A stretch of DNA of 51,618 bases. Source: an uncultured Collinsella sp. Lineage in GTDB: Bacteria > Actinomycetota > Coriobacteriia > Coriobacteriales > Coriobacteriaceae. Below are positions 1-7,838 of this stretch, in pieces. The position numbers were made by a program, and so were the translations under genes. Numbering within the stretch: the first letter of the stretch is position 1; the number at the start of each line of letters is the position of its first letter. Where the stretch lies: positions 1 to 51,618 of the forward strand of contig UQPI01000008.1 in the NCBI GenBank assembly GCA_900542945.1, in the 5' to 3' direction. The notes beneath the pieces are model-generated. The model was not told the origin of the DNA, made no database searches, and saw only the letters and a program-made list of their open reading frames with translations.

Positions 1-696
1 TTGTCGCCAACACGATGTGCCGGCTGCGAGCGCGCCGGTGCGCTTATTTGCCAAGACTGCCTGGCTGCGCTCACGCTCATCGACCCACGGCATAGCTGCA
101 CCCGATGTGGCGCCCCGTTTGGGGATTTGCTGTGCACTGAGTGTTCGGTCGAGGGCACGTCCTCGGCAATGGCGGAGGCACTCGACCGGTGCCTGGCGTG
201 CTCCGTCTATGCGCATCCGCTGCCGCGCATCATTAAAGCGTACAAGGACGCGGGCGAGCGACGCCTGGCGCCGTATCTGGCGGAGCTGCTCTACGACACC
301 GCCCTGCATGCCCAGGTCGTAGCGCCCGAACGCTTGGGAGGTGTGCTGTCCGGTGCGGATGCGGTGGTGTTTGTGCCTGCGACGGCGGCAGCGTTTCGGC
401 GGCGTGGCTTTGATCATATGGAGGCCATTGCGCGCCCATTTTGCGAGCTGTCGGGTGTTCCCCTGCTCGATGCCCTCGTCAAGTACGGGCATGGCGACCA
501 GCGCGAACTCGGTCGTGAGGAGCGTCGCGAGCGTGCCCAAGGCATGTACGAGACGGTTGAGGACGTGCACGGCCGCCGCTTACTGCTTATCGATGACGTT
601 ATCACCACGGGCGCGACCATGGCAGCAGCCTCGGCGGAGCTCAAGCGTGCCGGCGCTGCGGCAGTCGATGGCCTTGCTATCGCACGTGTTTGGTAG
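1..696 (+). CDS. comF: ComF family phosphoribosyltransferase-like protein (start may lie outside the window)
   Basis: ComF proteins are linked to DNA uptake and have a C-terminal type I phosphoribosyltransferase fold. Visible are two N-terminal CxxC pairs that look like a zinc ribbon (CAGC, CQDC, CTRC, CTEC; residues about 7–50), the segment RRRGFDHMEAIA near residue 135, and the PRPP-binding motif LLLIDDVITTGAT near residue 195. The 231-residue length is normal for the family. The first codon is TTG at base 1, so upstream sequence is missing and the true start cannot be judged. The stop sits 10 bases before the next start, so the two genes are probably co-transcribed. The comF gene lying close to hpf is a common arrangement. 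Confidence 0.9.
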   Translation: MSPTRCAGCERAGALICQDCLAALTLIDPRHSCTRCGAPFGDLLCTECSVEGTSSAMAEALDRCLACSVYAHPLPRIIKAYKDAGERRLAPYLAELLYDTALHAQVVAPERLGGVLSGADAVVFVPATAAAFRRRGFDHMEAIARPFCELSGVPLLDALVKYGHGDQRELGREERRERAQGMYETVEDVHGRRLLLIDDVITTGATMAAASAELKRAGAAAVDGLAIARVW

Positions 697-706
697 GGGT
701 GGTTTT

Positions 707-1816
707 GTGGCAGTGAAGATTGAGCGGCGCAACGAGCCGACAGGCGAACAGCTAGCGGCTTCCGTAATCCTAACAGGCGCTTCAGCGCTGCGCATGATGC
801 GCGCCGAGCGCCGGCAGATGGGCTATATCAGCTGGAAGGACCTTAATCTCGATGAAGAGCGCCGTGTGCTGCGCACGTCGTCGCCCTCGACCGAGGATAT
901 CTATCTTCCTGACTTGGTGCGAATTGGAGCCAAAAGTGGCGAGGTGCAAGAAGATCTGTGCTTGCTGGTGGGATCTGCGGCGCAGCGCCGCCGCATGCCT
1001 GGCGTAGGCTGGTCCGTGTGTTCCAGGTTGCCCGCCGGCTCGATTCTAGAGGTGGAACCGGGGGTGTACAGCCTATCTCCCGAGGCCCTTTGTGTTGCCG
1101 TTGCGCGCGAGGTCGGCTGCATCCAGGCGTTTGCCCTGGCCCAGGAGCTGTGCCCCAAGATTTCACTGAGCGATCGCGGGAAGTATCTGCCTCCCTACAC
1201 CTCGCCTGTTACGAATAAACTTGCAAAGGACAAGGACCAGCCAGCAGACGTGGGCTACTTTGAAGTCGAGCCGGTGCTGATGCCCGATCGTCTGGCAGAT
1301 TATCTCGCGGTATACAAGGGGAACACGGCCAAACAACTGCAGCGTCTGTGTCCCTATCTTTCGGAAAACCTGCGCTCACCCATGGAGTGCATCATGCTCG
1401 CTTTGTTTTCGCTTCCGTTTTCCTATGGCGGTTTTCCCTGCGGTCCCTTTAAGACCGACTACAAGATCGAGTTCGATGACCGCGCGCAGGCAATCTCGGG
1501 GATGCCTCATGCAGTTTGCGATGCGTATCAAGAGGCAGCCCGGTTTGACCTGGAATACAACGGTGAGCTGGGCCATTCCTCCCGGAAGGGACGTATCCAT
1601 GATGAAAAACGCAACACGGGCTTGATTACTATGGGAATCGAGGTCGCAACGGTCAACAACGAAATGCTTTGCGACATGGAAGCGATGGAAGCGCTCGCAT
1701 GGCGCATGCACCAGCGTATGCGAAAGCGGTACCGGAATCGTGTCGATGCCCGCAGGAAGAAGCAAGAGGCGTTGCTTAACACGCTGCGGGCGTGTTTTGG
1801 GCTTAAGCCGGTCTAA
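707..1816 (+). CDS. Hypothetical protein with C-terminal restriction-endonuclease-like (DUF559/AbiEi-like) region
   Basis: A 369-residue protein of a kind I associate with Coriobacteriia. The start chosen is GTG at 707, seven bases after AGGGG; GTG at 713 is also possible. No signal peptide or membrane segment is visible. The C-terminal third contains the order FDLEYNGELGH, then HDEKRNTGLITMGIEV and a K/R-rich end, which resembles the E–D–xxK-type core of DUF559/Vsr-like nuclease folds; this is inference from pattern, not a firm family call. It follows comF closely but has no obvious functional link to it. It is followed by a long inverted repeat, so it may belong to a mobile or repeat-associated family. 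Confidence 0.6.
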   Translation: MAVKIERRNEPTGEQLAASVILTGASALRMMRAERRQMGYISWKDLNLDEERRVLRTSSPSTEDIYLPDLVRIGAKSGEVQEDLCLLVGSAAQRRRMPGVGWSVCSRLPAGSILEVEPGVYSLSPEALCVAVAREVGCIQAFALAQELCPKISLSDRGKYLPPYTSPVTNKLAKDKDQPADVGYFEVEPVLMPDRLADYLAVYKGNTAKQLQRLCPYLSENLRSPMECIMLALFSLPFSYGGFPCGPFKTDYKIEFDDRAQAISGMPHAVCDAYQEAARFDLEYNGELGHSSRKGRIHDEKRNTGLITMGIEVATVNNEMLCDMEAMEALAWRMHQRMRKRYRNRVDARRKKQEALLNTLRACFGLKPV

Positions 1817-1845
1817 TACGCGTCGAAAATAGAGGGTTAATCATA

Positions 1846-2072
1846 TGCCCTGGCCATAATATGGCAAATATGAGTACTGTCACTAAATCAGTAACAGCAA
1901 AATCAAGGAATTTAGGACTCGGAGGCGGCGTAAAGTAAGAAGATAATAAACAAATGTAGAATAACTAAGCATCAGGTTGGCGACACTGAGCGCAAAATCT
2001 GTCCGAGAGGCCAAAATTGCCTGTTACTAAATTGGTAGCAGTACTCATATTTGCCATATTTTGACCAGGGCA
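1846..2072. repeat. Long imperfect inverted repeat, 52-bp arms
   Basis: The left arm (1846–1897) and the reverse complement of the right arm (2021–2072) match at about 45 of 52 positions. Both contain TATGGCAAATATGAGTACTG. About 123 bp of AT-richer sequence without a gene lies between them. The layout resembles a MITE-like element or a large cruciform, but no transposase is present and no clear target duplication is seen. Confidence 0.75.
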
Positions 2073-2090
2073 CCCTAAGAAGGGCGCCCC

Positions 2091-2120
2091 GGAGCTCCCC
2101 GTAGGGGAGCTCCGGGCTTC
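2091..2120. terminator. Strong hairpin without a T-run
   Basis: The arms CCGGAGCTCCCC and GGGGAGCTCCGG pair perfectly around a very short loop. No T-run follows on the plus strand (CTTCATAGG follows), so it may act as a weak terminator or an insulator ahead of the promoter at 2189. Confidence 0.5.
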
Positions 2121-2188
2121 ATAGGGGCACGAATAGCCCACTCCGACCTGCAAAATCTGTGCGCACGATGCGAATGACGCCCTTAACC

Positions 2189-2217
2189 TTAAACTTTAGC
2201 TTGAACTTAGCTATAAT
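2189..2217 (+). promoter_or_regulatory. Sigma-70-type promoter
   Basis: TTAAAC at 2189–2194 and TATAAT at 2212–2217 are separated by exactly 17 bp. This predicts transcription starting near 2224, about 340 bases ahead of the lipoprotein start codon and at the beginning of a GC-rich structured stretch. Confidence 0.6.
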
Positions 2218-2223
2218 GCGCTA

Positions 2224-2560
2224 CGTTCCTGCCAGGCTGTGGTTGCGGACGGACGAAATGCCCGTCCTAGTCCAAGACAGACGCGGTCAAAGGGATCCAC
2301 GTAAGCGACCGCGTGCGCGCGGCGCGATCATGGCGCGTCCTAGATGTAAGCCGCACCGTCCGTTCTACTTTCTTTGGGGCAATACCGCCTCGCGGGCGAG
2401 CGGGCCAGTCGTGAAGGTGGCTGCGGCCTCCCGAGCAAACGCTCCGGTGCGCAAGTGTGGGGTCAAATACCAGGTCAGCTGGTGGGAACAACCTGATATT
2501 CCGCGCAACGCACGGATCGTATACGACACAGAAGGCAGGGTAGTGGACATGGTGAGGGGC
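2224..2560 (+). ncRNA. Candidate structured RNA (possible raiA-motif RNA) or long structured leader
   Basis: This stretch follows a good promoter and precedes the lipoprotein start. It holds many local helices: ACGCGGTC (2281–2288) with GACCGCGT (2307–2314); CGGACGG (2246–2252) with CCGTCCG near 2356–2362 as a long-range option, or a local hairpin with CCGTCC (2262–2267); GAGC-AAAC-GCTC near 2432; and ACCAG with CTGGT near 2469–2483. One frame is open through it, but its codon use and composition look unlike a protein. The raiA RNA motif is known from Firmicutes and Actinobacteria next to raiA/hpf or comFC genes, and this stretch lies between comF and hpf. The identification rests on context, not on a matched consensus. 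Confidence 0.4.
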
Positions 2561-2566
2561 AGCTTG

Positions 2567-3574
2567 ATGCACGCGGCTCGGTTAGGTGCTGGGACCGTAG
2601 CGGTCATCGCCGTTTTGGGCCTGAGCGGATGCGCGTTCAATCCACTGTCCACGTTCACGACCCCCACGATCGACCAGATCGAGTACGAGACCGTCACGCC
2701 CACGGTGTCGGATGATGCCCTGGTCACCCCTGGTACCCTGACGGTCGCCCTCGATACTTCCGATGCGCCGCAGGCCATGCAGGACGCCGACGGCGAGCTC
2801 ACGGGGTATGCGGTTGACGCCGCCCGCGCCCTCGCAAGCCGCATGGGCCTTAAGGTCGCCTTTGTCGATGCGTCCTCGGCAGGTTCCGCGCTCGGCGACA
2901 AAAAGGCTGATATCTTTATCGGCGAGATCAACTCCACGGACGGGGACGTTAGCTCGCTCGGCACCTGCCTGTACGATGCCGCTTCCGTGTTCGGTAAAAC
3001 CAACGATGGTGGGTCGCTAAGCGTTTCCACCGATACCCTTAACACGTCTACTCTGGGTGTCCAGATGTCCTCGGCCTCGCAGGAGGCGCTTGCTAAGCAG
3101 AGCATCACCGCCAACCAAAAGACCTACTCCAACATCAACGAGTGCTTTGAGGCACTCGAGTCCGGCGAGGTCGACTATGTGATCTGCGACTCCACGGCCG
3201 GCGGCTACCTTGCACGCCTGATGAGCGAGATCTCCTATGTCGGTGCGCTCGAGGCGCCCTCGACGCTTGGTGTTGCGGGCCTCTCGTCCAATGACGAACT
3301 GTGCCGTGCCGTGAGCGATGCCCTCGACGACATCACGGTCGACGGTACGCTCGAGGCAGTCCACTCTGTCTGGTATGGCACGATGCCCTACGACCTCACC
3401 ACTAAGACGGTTTCGGGCGCTAACGTGCAGCCGGGCGACTCTGAGTCCAGCGAGACCACATCCTCCGGCAGCGAGTCCTCCGATTCCAACAATGAGACCG
3501 CATCCTCCGAAGACAAATCGTCCAGCCAGGAAGACACCATCACCGACGACGACATTAACAAGCTTAATAGCTAG
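2567..3574 (+). CDS. Lipoprotein with solute-binding-protein family 3-like domain
   Basis: A 335-residue secreted lipoprotein. The start at 2567 is preferred because GAGGGG lies seven bases upstream and because it gives a normal signal peptide (HAAR, then a hydrophobic stretch) ending in the lipobox LSGC with Cys-22. ATG at 2549 is the alternative. Residues about 60–280 resemble amino-acid-type periplasmic binding proteins: LTVALDTSDAP near the start, DGELTGYAVDAARALASRMG, and a later EALESGEVDYVICDS. The C-terminal 50 residues are a low-complexity Ser/Glu/Asp tail. No permease or ATPase gene is adjacent, so it may act as a sensor or orphan receptor. A double hairpin terminator follows. Confidence 0.75.
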   Translation: MHAARLGAGTVAVIAVLGLSGCAFNPLSTFTTPTIDQIEYETVTPTVSDDALVTPGTLTVALDTSDAPQAMQDADGELTGYAVDAARALASRMGLKVAFVDASSAGSALGDKKADIFIGEINSTDGDVSSLGTCLYDAASVFGKTNDGGSLSVSTDTLNTSTLGVQMSSASQEALAKQSITANQKTYSNINECFEALESGEVDYVICDSTAGGYLARLMSEISYVGALEAPSTLGVAGLSSNDELCRAVSDALDDITVDGTLEAVHSVWYGTMPYDLTTKTVSGANVQPGDSESSETTSSGSESSDSNNETASSEDKSSSQEDTITDDDINKLNS

Positions 3575-3588
3575 TTATTGCTAGGGGT

Positions 3589-3617
3589 GGCGTCTCCTAT
3601 GCGCTAGGAGGGACGCC
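3589..3617 (+). terminator. First hairpin after the lipoprotein gene
   Basis: GGCGTC-TCCTA pairs with TAGGA-GGGACGCC around a short loop, just after the stop codon. It has no strong T-run and probably acts together with the next hairpin. Confidence 0.45.
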
Positions 3618-3640
3618 TCTTCACGGTTTCAACACGCATC

Positions 3641-3675
3641 GCCGGGCTCTCCCAACAGGGGAGCCCGGCTTTTTC
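3641..3675 (+). terminator. Intrinsic terminator after the lipoprotein gene
   Basis: GCCGGGCTC at 3641–3649 pairs with GAGCCCGGC at 3661–3669, with CCC/GGG continuing the stem, followed by TTTTT. The remaining 200 bases up to hpf hold no gene; a short inverted repeat (CACTTT/AAAGTG near 3750) is visible. Confidence 0.85.
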
Positions 3676-3891
3676 GTTTCCATAAAACCAGCAGGTCAAA
3701 GACATTTTTTAGGTGCAAAACCAAAGTCGCCGTCGCTCTTCCATAGCGCACTTTGCCACAGAAAAGTGCGAGACTTCGGTATGCGGTATCAAGCAGTCGT
3801 TATTCGGGTCTTTAGGAATCCGCGTGATTAAATGCACGGCAATGGGTACATAGCCAGTACAGTAAGTCCCCGAGGCAGATTGGAGCCACGT

Positions 3892-4476
3892 ATGAATATC
3901 AAGGTTTCTGGACGCAAGACGACGGTAACCGATGCTCTGCGTGCGCATGTGGATGAGAAGATCGGCGAGGCGCTCAAGGTTTTCGATATCGAGCCCATGA
4001 CGGTCGACGTTGTACTTCGTTATGAGAAGAACCCCTCGAACCCCAACCCGGCAATCGTCGAGGTTACGGTTCGTGCCCGCGGTTCGGTAATTCGCGTTGC
4101 CGAGCACGGTGCAGATATGTACGCCGCCATCGACCTCTCTGCCGATAAGGTCACCCGCCAGCTGCGTAAGTTCAAGACCAAGGTCGTGGACAACCGCCAG
4201 GGCGGTGCCAGCGCCGCGGATGTCGCGCCGGTCGAGCGCGTCGAGGATCTGGCCGACCTGCTGCTGCCCGAGGAGGAGGACGACCTGCTCGTCCGCGAGA
4301 AGGTTATCGACGTCACCCCGATGACTGAGGAGCAGGCGCTGGTGCAGACCGATTTGCTGGGCCACGACTTCTACGTGTTCGAGAACGCGACGACCGGTCT
4401 CATCAATGTGGTGTATCACCGTAAGAATGGTGGATATGGCATCATCAAGCCCCGCATCGAAACACTTGACGAGTAA
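3892..4476 (+). CDS. hpf: Ribosome hibernation promoting factor, long form
   Basis: HPF/RaiA binds the 30S subunit in slow growth; the long form also dimerises 70S ribosomes into 100S particles. The 194-residue protein has the N-terminal ribosome-binding domain (MNIKVSGRKTTVTDALR, residues 1–100), an acidic linker (LPEEEDDLL near 125), and the C-terminal dimerisation domain ending in VYHRKNGGYGIIKPR. The ATG at 3892 is chosen because GGAG precedes it and the protein then begins exactly where family members do; an upstream ATG at 3832 would add an unrelated 20 residues. A terminator follows at once. Confidence 0.95.
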   Translation: MNIKVSGRKTTVTDALRAHVDEKIGEALKVFDIEPMTVDVVLRYEKNPSNPNPAIVEVTVRARGSVIRVAEHGADMYAAIDLSADKVTRQLRKFKTKVVDNRQGGASAADVAPVERVEDLADLLLPEEEDDLLVREKVIDVTPMTEEQALVQTDLLGHDFYVFENATTGLINVVYHRKNGGYGIIKPRIETLDE

Positions 4477-4505
4477 AATACGTTAACTTGCATGAGTTAA
4501 CGGTT

Positions 4506-4537
4506 GGCGGCCATCCCATGCGGGTGGCCGCCTTTTT
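4506..4537 (+). terminator. Intrinsic terminator after hpf
   Basis: GGCGGCCA (4506–4513) pairs with TGGCCGCC (4525–4532) and is followed by TTTTT. It ends only about 19 bases before the next start codon, so degV is presumably transcribed by read-through or from a promoter overlapping hpf. Confidence 0.85.
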
Positions 4538-4555
4538 ACGTAAGGAGTCGCTTTG

Positions 4556-5509
4556 ATGGACAAGGCCGCATCCGCCGGTCATTCGGACCGTTGCCGCATC
4601 GTCGTCGATACCTGCTGCGACTTTAGCCCCGAGGTCGCCGCGAACCTCGATGTCGATATCTTGGGTTTCCCCTTCATTATCGATGGCGAGGAGCGCACGG
4701 ATGACATCTGGTCGAGCATCACACCCAAGGAGTTCTACGACCGCATGCGCGCCGGTGCCCGCGTGTCCACCTCGGCTGTGTCGCTCGGTCGCTATATCGA
4801 GTTCTTTACCGAGTGCGCCAAAGAGAGTACGCCCACGGTCTACCTGTGCTTTACCTCGGCGCTGTCGTCGAGCTACAACTCCGCGTGCCAGGCGGCGGAC
4901 GCCGTGCGCGCCGAGTATCCCAACTTTGAGCTGTACGTGGTCGACAACGCTCTGCCCTGTGCGACCGGTGAGCTCTTGGCGCTTGAGGCCGTGCGCCAGC
5001 GTTCGGCGGGACTGACCGCCAAGCAGCTGGTCGACTGGGCAAACGAGGCCAAGACCTATGTCCACGGTTACTTTACGCTCGAGAGCTTTGACGCGCTGGC
5101 TGCCGGTGGCCGCATTCCGCCCGCGGCGGCACAGCTCACGGCAAAGCTCGACGTCAAACCCGAGCTGTCCTACGACCTGGCCGGCTCGCTGTCGCTGATC
5201 GGCGTCAACCGCGGTCGCAAGAAGGCGCTCAAGTCCATTCTCAAGTCGTTCCGCGAGAACTATGTGCCCGATCGCACCATGCCCATCGCCATTATGACGG
5301 CCGATGCCGAGAAGGATGGTGACTGGCTCGAAGCCGCCATCCGCAAGGAGGAGGGTTGCGCCGACGTCACGATCATTCGCAGCTCCGTGGGTCCCACCAT
5401 TGGCTCGCACGTGGGCCCCGGCATGGTGGCCTGCGCGTTTTGGGGTAAGAACCGCGCCGACAAGGCGTCGCTTTCCGACCGCATCGCCCGCCGCGTGCGC
5501 GGCCAGTAG
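4556..5509 (+). CDS. DegV family fatty-acid-binding protein
   Basis: DegV/FakB proteins bind a fatty acid and present it to a fatty acid kinase. This 317-residue protein shows the two-domain DegV pattern: RIVVDTCCDFSPE at the start, ARVSTSAVSLG near residue 80 (the STS lipid-headgroup motif), SALSSSYNSA near 105, and FDALAAGGRI near 190. ATG at 4556 is preferred to the TTG one codon earlier because AAGGAG lies eight bases upstream. No fatty acid kinase (FakA) gene is in the window, so its partner would be elsewhere. Confidence 0.9.
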   Translation: MDKAASAGHSDRCRIVVDTCCDFSPEVAANLDVDILGFPFIIDGEERTDDIWSSITPKEFYDRMRAGARVSTSAVSLGRYIEFFTECAKESTPTVYLCFTSALSSSYNSACQAADAVRAEYPNFELYVVDNALPCATGELLALEAVRQRSAGLTAKQLVDWANEAKTYVHGYFTLESFDALAAGGRIPPAAAQLTAKLDVKPELSYDLAGSLSLIGVNRGRKKALKSILKSFRENYVPDRTMPIAIMTADAEKDGDWLEAAIRKEEGCADVTIIRSSVGPTIGSHVGPGMVACAFWGKNRADKASLSDRIARRVRGQ

Positions 5510-5607
5510 GCAAGTAACGCGGCCGTAATCGATCCCAACTCACAGCCCAAACGCTGGCACCGAGTATTCAACCTGGTAATAACACCCAACCCAAAAGGAA
5601 AGGTTTC

Positions 5608-6687
5608 ATGGCAAACAAGCTCTTTGTCGCATTTATCGGCACCGGAATCATGGGTGCCCCCATCGCCGGCCACATTTTGGACGCTGGCTACCCCGTCACG
5701 GTCAACAACCGCACCAAGTCCAAGGCCGCAGCGCTCGTTGAGCGCGGCGCCGTCTGGGCCGATACGCCGGCCGATGCCGCGGCGAACGCCGATGTCGTCT
5801 TTACCATGGTGGGCTATCCCTCCGAGGTCGAGGAGCTCTACCTGGCGGGCGACGGCCTGCTCGCGTGCACCAAGCCGGGCGCGGTCTTGATCGACCTCAC
5901 CACGAGCTCGCCCGAGCTCGCCCGTGACATTGCCGAGGCCGCTCAAGTCTCCGGTCGCATGGCGTTTGACTGCCCCGTCACCGGCGGCGAGTCGGGCGCC
6001 ATCGCCGGCACGCTCACGGCTATCGTGGGCGCCACCGAGAACGACATCGCGCCGGTCCGCGATATCCTTGCCACCTTTGCGGCCAACATCTGCTGCTTCG
6101 ATGGCGCCGGCAAGGGCCAGGCTGCCAAGCTCGCCAACCAGGTGTCGCTGGGCGCCTGCATGGTCGGCATGGCCGACGCCATGGCATTTGCCGAGCTGAG
6201 CGGCCTTGACCTGGAGAAGACCCGCCAGATGATCCTGGGCGGCACCGGCAAGTCCGGCGCTATGGAGAGCTTAGCCCCCAAGGCGCTCGACGGCGACTAC
6301 AAGCCCGGCTTTATGGTCGAGCACTTCATTAAGGATCTGCGTCTGGCGCTCGCCTACGCCGATGACCGCGAGCTCGCGCTGCCCGGCGCCGACGTGGCCT
6401 TTACGCTCTACGACATGCTCGACGCCATCGGTGGCGCCAAGCTGGGCACCCAGGCCATCACGGTCCTCTACAAGGAGGAGGCCGATGCCATCGCCGCCGG
6501 TCTGGACTGGTCGCAGTATCGTCCCGAGGAGCACGGTGCCCACGAGGACGGCTGCGGTTGCGGCGAGCATGGCGACGACCACGAGTGCGGTTGCGGTCAC
6601 CATCACGGCGAGGACCACGAGTGCTGCGGCGGCCACGGCCATGACGACGGCCACGAGTGCTGCTGCGGCCATCATCACGAGGAGTAG
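5608..6687 (+). CDS. NAD(P)-dependent beta-hydroxyacid dehydrogenase with a C-terminal Cys/His metal-binding tail
   Basis: It belongs to the 3-hydroxyisobutyrate / tartronate semialdehyde reductase family. Visible are the nucleotide-binding loop FIGTGIMGAPIAGHI (residues 6–20), the substrate motif DCPVTGGESGA near 125, the catalytic-lysine segment GKGQAAKLANQ near 170, and EHFIKDLRLA near 240. Family members are about 290–300 residues; this one is 359. The extra part from about residue 306 is very rich in Cys, His, Gly, Asp and Glu (GCGCGEHGDDHECGCGHHH and similar blocks), like the metal-storing tails of SlyD or HypB. The exact substrate is not evident. It is the first gene of a tight four-gene run; AAGGAAAGG precedes the ATG. 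Confidence 0.85.
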   Translation: MANKLFVAFIGTGIMGAPIAGHILDAGYPVTVNNRTKSKAAALVERGAVWADTPADAAANADVVFTMVGYPSEVEELYLAGDGLLACTKPGAVLIDLTTSSPELARDIAEAAQVSGRMAFDCPVTGGESGAIAGTLTAIVGATENDIAPVRDILATFAANICCFDGAGKGQAAKLANQVSLGACMVGMADAMAFAELSGLDLEKTRQMILGGTGKSGAMESLAPKALDGDYKPGFMVEHFIKDLRLALAYADDRELALPGADVAFTLYDMLDAIGGAKLGTQAITVLYKEEADAIAAGLDWSQYRPEEHGAHEDGCGCGEHGDDHECGCGHHHGEDHECCGGHGHDDGHECCCGHHHEE

Positions 6688-6692
6688 CGCCC

Positions 6693-7121
6693 ATGAGCTG
6701 GACGTTCGTGGTGCTCGCGCTGGTGCTCTTTCTCTTTGCGATCTACATTGGCTTTTTGTGCGGCCAGTGGGCCTGCGAAAAGCGCGTGATCACCAAGCGC
6801 GACTACTGGATTGCCAACTTTGCAGGCGCGGCGGCAGTCGTCCTGCTGACCTGGGTGTTCTCACTGTTCCCGCTGGTGCAGTTTGCGCCGATCGGCTGGC
6901 TCGGCGGCTTTATCGCCGGCCTTAAGATGAGCTTTGGCGAGTCCGTCGGTCCGTGGCGCAAGCACGACGAGGTCTTTAACGTCAACAAGGCCCATCGCGC
7001 CGCCGCCGACGCGGGCGACGCCGAGGAACGCCGCCGTGCGCGTCGCAATGGCGCAGCCGATCGACAGCTCATCTCGGTCACCGATGACAGCAAGGGTGCT
7101 GGCAAGCACGCTAAGAAATAA
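6693..7121 (+). CDS. Small hypothetical membrane protein
   Basis: A 142-residue protein with two predicted membrane segments: residues about 4–22 (FVVLALVLFLFAIYIGFLCG) and 45–75 (NFAGAAAVVLLTWVFSLFPL and following). The C-terminal half is hydrophilic and rich in Arg, Ala and Lys, probably cytoplasmic. The ATG at 6693 lies just after the previous stop, whose last codons supply the GAGGAG ribosome site, so translation is likely coupled. I do not recognise the family. It sits between a dehydrogenase and a HEAT-like protein in one operon. Confidence 0.7.
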   Translation: MSWTFVVLALVLFLFAIYIGFLCGQWACEKRVITKRDYWIANFAGAAAVVLLTWVFSLFPLVQFAPIGWLGGFIAGLKMSFGESVGPWRKHDEVFNVNKAHRAAADAGDAEERRRARRNGAADRQLISVTDDSKGAGKHAKK

Positions 7122-7133
7122 GAAGAGGTAACT

Positions 7134-7832
7134 ATGGCAGAAAACAAAGACGAACAGCTCACCGACGAGGAGCTGGCACAGCTTCAGCTGGCAGAGGAGA
7201 ACGAGAACGCCGTCGACCGCCTGGTCAAGGAGCTCGGCTGCCCCACGCGCCGCATCCGCCAGTTTGCCGCCCGCGTGCTGCACCTGCTTGCCGAGCGCGA
7301 TCCGCAGCGCGTCGTGCCCTGCGTGCCCGCGCTGATCGAGGCGCTCGACCGCCCCGAGGCGCAGACCCGCTGGGAGGCCCTCGATGCCCTGACGGCGCTC
7401 GCCACCACCTGCCCCGAGCAGCTGGGCGATGCCTTTGAGGGCGCCGAGACCGCACTGTTCGACGAGATCTCCTCCACGCTGCGCTATGCCGCCTTCCGCC
7501 TGCTGTGCGTGTGGGGTGCCACGAGTGTCGAGCGTTCGCGCGAGGCTTGGCCCATCCTGGACGAGGCCATCCAGTGCTACCACGGCGACCTTGAGTATCG
7601 CGACATGCTCGGTTGCCTGTACGAGTTTTGCCAGGGCGAGATCGACGCCGAGGTTGCCGAGAAGCTTGCGCTGCGCCTTAAGTTCGATGCCGAGAACGGC
7701 AAGGGCAGCTATCTCAAGGCCCGTTCGAGCGAGATTTGCGAAATGCTTGTTAAACGTTTTGGCCTGGATCTCTCCAAAAAGAAGAAGCGTGCTAGCGTTA
7801 AAAAATCTGAGGCCGCCGAAGACGAGGAGTAA
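7134..7832 (+). CDS. Hypothetical HEAT/ARM-repeat-like protein
   Basis: A 232-residue, mostly helical, acidic protein without signal peptide or membrane segment. Repeated patterns such as TRRIRQFAARVLHLLAERDP and PEAQTRWEALDALTALATTC look like HEAT or armadillo helical repeats, which usually mediate protein–protein contacts. The end is a Lys-rich then Glu-rich tail. AGAGG precedes the ATG, and it lies 12 bases after the membrane protein and 6 bases before the dehydrogenase, so it is inside the operon. A specific role cannot be read from the sequence. Confidence 0.7.
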   Translation: MAENKDEQLTDEELAQLQLAEENENAVDRLVKELGCPTRRIRQFAARVLHLLAERDPQRVVPCVPALIEALDRPEAQTRWEALDALTALATTCPEQLGDAFEGAETALFDEISSTLRYAAFRLLCVWGATSVERSREAWPILDEAIQCYHGDLEYRDMLGCLYEFCQGEIDAEVAEKLALRLKFDAENGKGSYLKARSSEICEMLVKRFGLDLSKKKKRASVKKSEAAEDEE

Positions 7833-7838
7833 CAGATT

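Noticed and set aside
2159..2566. Extending the lipoprotein 136 codons upstream
   Set aside because: It would bury the signal peptide and lipobox in the middle of the protein, and the stretch has RNA-like helices behind its own promoter.
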